From assembly GCF_036924525.1 (NCBI RefSeq), contig NZ_JAZHRU010000001.1, positions 3,935,001 through 3,999,000 on the forward strand: DNA of 64,000 nucleotides, written 5' to 3'. Shown in pieces: positions 60,460 to 64,000 of the stretch. Origin of the DNA: Bradyrhizobium sp. AZCC 1719 (GTDB lineage Bacteria; Pseudomonadota; Alphaproteobacteria; Rhizobiales; Xanthobacteraceae). Position numbers and translations under genes: made by a program. The notes below the pieces were generated by a model that ran no database searches, was not told the origin of the DNA, and saw nothing but the letters and a program-made list of their open reading frames with translations. Within the stretch, counting starts at the first letter, position 1. Each line of letters starts with the position of its first letter.

Positions 60460-62145
60460 TCAGCGCCTGAAGCCGCCGCCGCCGAATGACCCGCCGAACG
60501 AGCTGCGGGACGGGCTTGAGGCGAAGCGCTGGCTGAAACCTCCTCCGCCGCCCATGCCGCCGCTGAACCGACGCGGCGCTGTGGTCATCATGGGCTTGGT
60601 CATCATGGGCCTGGTCGTGATGGGTTTGGTGACCCGTATCGGATTGTTATGAATCCTGGGCGGCAAGGTCGTGACCTTGCCGACCTTGCTGCTGTTGTTG
60701 CCGGCATTGACAGGCACCGGGTTGATCTTGCCGGGCAGGGTCGTGGCCTTTCCGCCAATGCCATTACTGTTGCCAGTGAGCTTGCCAGGCAGGGTCGTGA
60801 CCTTGCCCATCTTGCCGTTGTTGATGCCGCCATTGATCGGGTTATTCGTTGCCGTGCCCTTGGCAGGCAGCGTGATGATCTTGGAAGGCGCCGGCATGTG
60901 GGCCTGGGCACCAAGGTTGTGCTTGGAGATGCCGAGGATGGGTGAATTGCCGATGTTCGCCGGTTTGAAGTTCGGCGACTGCTTCGCCAGATGCGTGAAC
61001 TGCATCAGGGGCACGGCCTTCGGCGCGACCTGCAGCTTCAACGCGGACTTGGCGTAGGGGCTGTTGGAATAGTTGTCATGGAACGTCTTGTAGGCGAACG
61101 GCGAGTTGGCGACCACCGCTTTGTGCCACGCCGTTGCCATCCGCAGATTGCCGAGCAGCATGCGGATGTGGTCGCATAGCGGGTCATGCGGGTAAAGGCG
61201 GATGAATTCCTCATAGTACTCGGGCGAGCCTTCCGACAGCACGTAGTCGTAAGCCTGGCGCACCGAACGCGACGGCAGATTCGACGCGGCCTGGACGATC
61301 GGGCGGCGATCCGGCGCGCGGCCTGCGGCGACCGCGGTATCGCCGAAGAAATAGAAGTCGGAGGTCAGCGATGAGCTTTCCCACGGTGTCTGCTTTCCGG
61401 AGGTGGTGTTGTTCACTTCGAGCCGGACGCGCTTGAACAATTGCTCGATCGGCAGGTTCGGCTCGCGTGCGACATTCAGGAAAGCTGACGTATACGGGCT
61501 GTGGTTGCCGTCGCCGTCCTGCGCTTCCATGCCCGGCGCGGTCGAGTAGCCGACGATCGAGCCGCGGGGCGCATCGACGATCGCCAAGCCCCGCCCGGCG
61601 TCGTTGATCTCGGGGAACGGATTGTTGCGGCAGGCGTCGAGCACCACGATGCGCATCCGGCTCGGGATCGATTCCAGCGTGCCCATCACATCGACCAGCC
61701 GGACCGAATTGCCGTCAAGATCGGACGGCGAAGCGATCTTCGCATCGACCGGAAGCAGATAGTTCTCACCCGCCACCTGCACGCCGTGACCGGCATAATA
61801 GATCATGGCGACGGTGCCGGGGCCGCGCTCGGCGACCCTGGCGGAGAAGTCCTGTACGACCTTGACCATGTCGCTGCGCGTCAGGTCGGTGGCCTGGGTG
61901 ACCTCGAAGCCGGCAGAGTTCAAAAGCTGCGCCATCGATTGCGCGTCGTTGCCGGGATTGGCGAGCTTTGGCGCGATCTGGTAATTCGAATTGCCGATCA
62001 CCAGCGCGACGCGCTGGTCCGCCGGCGGCGTTTGCATGCCGTTGCGGATGTCGACGTTCGGGGCTTCGGCCAACGCTGCACCGGCGAAGCCGAGCAGGCC
62101 TGCCAGCAGGCCGGCACCCAATAGCGATGACTTAAAACGGGACAT
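60460..62145 (-). CDS. Secreted caspase-like (peptidase C14) protein with repeat tail
   Basis: This 561-residue protein has a signal peptide (first 26 residues), a caspase-type p20 domain with His120 in YYAGHG and Cys172 in LDACRNNPF, a helical middle with SEGSPEYYEEFIRLYPHDP, and a low-complexity C-terminus. In the tail, four copies of a [KT]x[TI]TLPxK-like motif spaced by about 20 residues (KIITLPAK, KVTTLPGK, KATTLPGK, KVTTLPPR) precede a Gly/Ser/Arg-rich end (GGGGGFSQRF). The catalytic pair is intact. Export implies action in the periplasm or outside. Substrate unknown. Confidence 0.85.
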   Translation of the reverse strand: MSRFKSSLLGAGLLAGLLGFAGAALAEAPNVDIRNGMQTPPADQRVALVIGNSNYQIAPKLANPGNDAQSMAQLLNSAGFEVTQATDLTRSDMVKVVQDFSARVAERGPGTVAMIYYAGHGVQVAGENYLLPVDAKIASPSDLDGNSVRLVDVMGTLESIPSRMRIVVLDACRNNPFPEINDAGRGLAIVDAPRGSIVGYSTAPGMEAQDGDGNHSPYTSAFLNVAREPNLPIEQLFKRVRLEVNNTTSGKQTPWESSSLTSDFYFFGDTAVAAGRAPDRRPIVQAASNLPSRSVRQAYDYVLSEGSPEYYEEFIRLYPHDPLCDHIRMLLGNLRMATAWHKAVVANSPFAYKTFHDNYSNSPYAKSALKLQVAPKAVPLMQFTHLAKQSPNFKPANIGNSPILGISKHNLGAQAHMPAPSKIITLPAKGTATNNPINGGINNGKMGKVTTLPGKLTGNSNGIGGKATTLPGKINPVPVNAGNNSSKVGKVTTLPPRIHNNPIRVTKPITTRPMMTKPMMTTAPRRFSGGMGGGGGFSQRFASSPSRSSFGGSFGGGGFRR

Positions 62146-62318
62146 GGCTGCCTCCTCAGGCGCGACCTCGTTGCGAGATTTGCTGCTGGGGACGCTAAGC
62201 CGGGCGCGGGCTGTCGTACGTGACCGCGATCACGGTTGCAGCGCGCGGCGCTTCCACGCTTGCCGCCGCGCGATACCGCTGACAATCTCGGGTTGCTGAA
62301 CGGTCGAAGGAACCCAAA

Positions 62319-63353
62319 ATGGGCTTCGGGCTAAAGACCACCACAGGAATCATCGCGGGCGTGCTGGTCACGGCGGCGCTGGCTCAGGCGAGCAAGGTGT
62401 TCGCGCCGCTTGCGGCGGCATTGTTCATCATTGCGATTGTGTGGCCGATCCAGAAGCAGTTGCAGTCCTGGATGCCAAAACTTGCCGCGCTGGCGATCAC
62501 CATCGTCGCCACCGTGGCAATCTGCCTCGGCTTCGCCTCGCTCGCAGCCTGGGGATTTGGTCGGGTAGGGCAATCACTGCTCGCCGACCTGGCGCGCTAC
62601 CAGGCCCTTTATGCAGCGACCGTCAATTGGCTGGACGGCCACGGCGTCTCGGTTGCGGGGTTGTGGGCTGAACATTTCAACGTAAGCTGGCTGCTGCGCG
62701 CCACGCAATATGTCACCGGACGGGTGAACACGACGCTCAGCTTCTGGGTGATTGCGCTGGTTTACGTCATGCTCGGGCTTCTCGAAGTCGAACACATCAG
62801 GCGAAACATCGAACGGCTGGATAACCGTACCGCAGCACGCGTGCTGCTCGACGGCGGCGAGGCGACCGCGGCGAAATTCCGAAAGTACCTTTTGGTGCGG
62901 ACGCAGATGAGCGCGGTCACAGGCCTGCTGGTCGGCAGCTTCGCCTGGATTACCGGGCTGCCATTCGCGTTCGAATGGGGCGTGATCGCGTTCGTGCTGA
63001 ACTATATCCCGTTCATCGGCCCGTTCGTTGCGACACTGTTTCCAACCCTGTTGGCGATGACGCAGTTCGAGACCTGGCCGGCGGTGCTCGGCGTATTCGT
63101 GTGCCTGAACATCATTCAATTCGCGGTCGGCAGCTACATCGAGCCGCGGGTGGCCGGCAGCCTGTTGTCGATCTCGCCAGTGGTGGTGCTATTTGCAATC
63201 TTCTTCTGGACGTTCCTGTGGGGCCTGTTCGGGACCTTCATCGGCGTACCCATCACGCTTGCCATACTCACCTTCTGTGCCCAGCATCCGTCGAGCCGCT
63301 GGATTGCCGATCTGCTCGGCGGACCGGAGCCGGAGAAACCCGGCAAGCTCTAG
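62319..63353 (+). CDS. AI-2E/PerM-family membrane transporter
   Basis: This 344-residue protein has seven or so helices and the family blocks ASKVFAPLAAALFIIAIVWP, GLPFAFEWGVIAFVLNYIPF, IGPFVATLFPTL and GTFIGVPITLAIL. Members transport diverse small molecules, including antiporters and autoinducer efflux. It is divergent from the caspase-like gene. The substrate cannot be inferred. Confidence 0.88.
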   Translation: MGFGLKTTTGIIAGVLVTAALAQASKVFAPLAAALFIIAIVWPIQKQLQSWMPKLAALAITIVATVAICLGFASLAAWGFGRVGQSLLADLARYQALYAATVNWLDGHGVSVAGLWAEHFNVSWLLRATQYVTGRVNTTLSFWVIALVYVMLGLLEVEHIRRNIERLDNRTAARVLLDGGEATAAKFRKYLLVRTQMSAVTGLLVGSFAWITGLPFAFEWGVIAFVLNYIPFIGPFVATLFPTLLAMTQFETWPAVLGVFVCLNIIQFAVGSYIEPRVAGSLLSISPVVVLFAIFFWTFLWGLFGTFIGVPITLAILTFCAQHPSSRWIADLLGGPEPEKPGKL

Positions 63354-63370
63354 TCTTGCTGTGTCATAAG

Positions 63371-63473
63371 CCCCTCATGGTGAGGAGCGCGAAGCGCGTC
63401 TCGAACCATGAGGCCCTGTCTGTGGCCTACATCCTTCGAGACGCCCGCTCTGCCGGCTCCTCAGGATGAGGGG
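63371..63473. repeat. Palindromic intergenic element
   Basis: CCCCTCATGGTGAGGAG (63371-63387) pairs imperfectly with CTCCTCAGGATGAGGGG (63457-63473), with an internal TCTCGAA.../...TTCGAGA pair. It lies between two convergent genes. Confidence 0.75.
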
Positions 63474-63482
63474 TTGAGAAAG

Positions 63483-64000
63483 TTAGTCGTCGATGTCGCC
63501 CTCGATCTCTACCCGCTCGGGCGGCAACAGGCCCAGCCGGCCATCCTGGCCGGCCGTCAGTGAATGAATGTAGAAGTACGTCGCTGCAGCGTCGGTCGCA
63601 CCCATCACGGGCGAGGGAGCGGAGATGATTTTTAACCCGCCGCATGCGCCGATCCAGTCGATATGACGGTGGCCATGCATCACGACGGCGCGATCTCCCA
63701 GCGCTTCCAATCTGCGGACGAACCAACTGCCGTTTATCAGCGCCGTTCCGATGCGCTCGGAAAATGCTTTTACCGGCATGGGATATTCCGCCAGGTGGTG
63801 GTGCAATGCGACGATCCAGCGCGCCCGCGGAAAACATCCGATCGCTGCCTCGAGGCGATGCGCCTGTTCGACGGATACCAGTCCAAGCGCGTTGGTGAAG
63901 GAAAAATGGGTCTTTGCATTCGAGTTCAGGATCGCGATTCCGAGGCCATCTTCCGGTTCCGGCGGCAGGATCATCGGAAACTGGTCGTCGAACAGGCTGC
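63483..64000 (-). CDS. Metallophosphoesterase, partial (C-terminal part)
   Basis: The 3' 172 codons are present and the frame is open to the right edge. WIVALHHHLAEYP and VVMHGHRHIDW supply the C-terminal metal ligands of calcineurin-like phosphoesterases, and GLGIAILNSNAKTHFS belongs to the core strand before them. The N-terminal DxH and GNHD motifs must lie outside the window. Substrate unknown. Confidence 0.8.
   Translation of the reverse strand, partial: SLFDDQFPMILPPEPEDGLGIAILNSNAKTHFSFTNALGLVSVEQAHRLEAAIGCFPRARWIVALHHHLAEYPMPVKAFSERIGTALINGSWFVRRLEALGDRAVVMHGHRHIDWIGACGGLKIISAPSPVMGATDAAATYFYIHSLTAGQDGRLGLLPPERVEIEGDIDD

Noticed and set aside
1..64000. CRISPR arrays, tRNA or rRNA genes, intact insertion sequences
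   Set aside because: No regularly spaced direct repeats, cloverleaf-like segments or transposase genes were seen on reading both strands; a dedicated RNA search was not possible.

Overview
The window looks like chromosomal DNA from an alphaproteobacterium of the Bradyrhizobium/Rhodopseudomonas group. The evidence is high GC with strong third-position GC, a livFGHMK operon with an embedded acyl-CoA synthetase, LpcC-, WaaF- and HldE-type LPS core genes, a GnnA/GnnB-like pair expected for diaminoglucose lipid A, and many short palindromic intergenic elements of the kind common in that group. The assignment is by recognition only; no database search was run. About 50 protein genes or gene fragments are supported. 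I saw no rRNA, tRNA, CRISPR array or intact insertion sequence.

Region 1 (1-11.3 kb) is a surface-sugar cluster. A CMP-sugar synthetase cut by the left edge diverges from a tightly overlapping run: NeuB-type synthase, NeuD-like acyltransferase, PtmE-like CBS/nucleotidyltransferase, PtmA-like SDR, WbpG/PseA-type N-acetyl-sugar amidotransferase, HisH and HisF paralogues, and a left-handed beta-helix transferase. This combination matches construction of a nonulosonic acid of the legionaminic type carrying an acetamidino group. The HisF paralogue appears to have lost the catalytic Asp11 of the histidine enzyme. On the other strand, converging on this run, are gmd, a fcl remnant, a WbuB-like glycosyltransferase and a class III aminotransferase.

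Region 2 (11.3-15 kb) has visibly lower GC and is gene-poor. It holds a GmhB-like phosphatase, a WreQ/WbpV-like sugar reductase or epimerase, and two small membrane-anchored paralogues of an unrecognised family. It reads as a transferred or reshuffled insert in the polysaccharide region.

Region 3 (15-26 kb) holds a PaaK-like ligase and an AGE-family epimerase, then a leftward operon livG-fadD-livH-livM-livK-livF for uptake and CoA activation of an unidentified carboxylate or amino acid, with a Crp/Fnr regulator divergent from it. A 182-bp palindromic element lies inside the operon.

Region 4 (26-50 kb) is the main LPS/O-antigen region. It carries gmd-fcl (GDP-fucose), an MsbA-like ABC exporter, galE, lpcC, waaF, hldD, hldE, an O-antigen ligase or polymerase, a WbpM-type dehydratase, a second WbuB-like glycosyltransferase, a WecA/WbpL-type initiating transferase, a YbhN-like membrane protein, a UDP-glucuronate epimerase, manC, gnnA/gnnB and murJ. 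The gmd here and the gmd of region 1 are near-identical inverted copies about 15 kb apart, so the segment between them could invert.

Region 5 (50-64 kb) is mixed housekeeping and envelope functions: a porin-like remnant, an orphan molybdenum hydroxylase large subunit, cytochrome c', a CHRD protein, a diheme cytochrome c, a membrane DnaJ protein, a stand-alone AsnC effector domain, thiD, an LpxH-like phosphoesterase overlapping a glycosyltransferase, a threonine dehydratase-like enzyme, a secreted caspase-like protein with a repeat tail, an AI-2E family permease and a metallophosphoesterase cut by the right edge.
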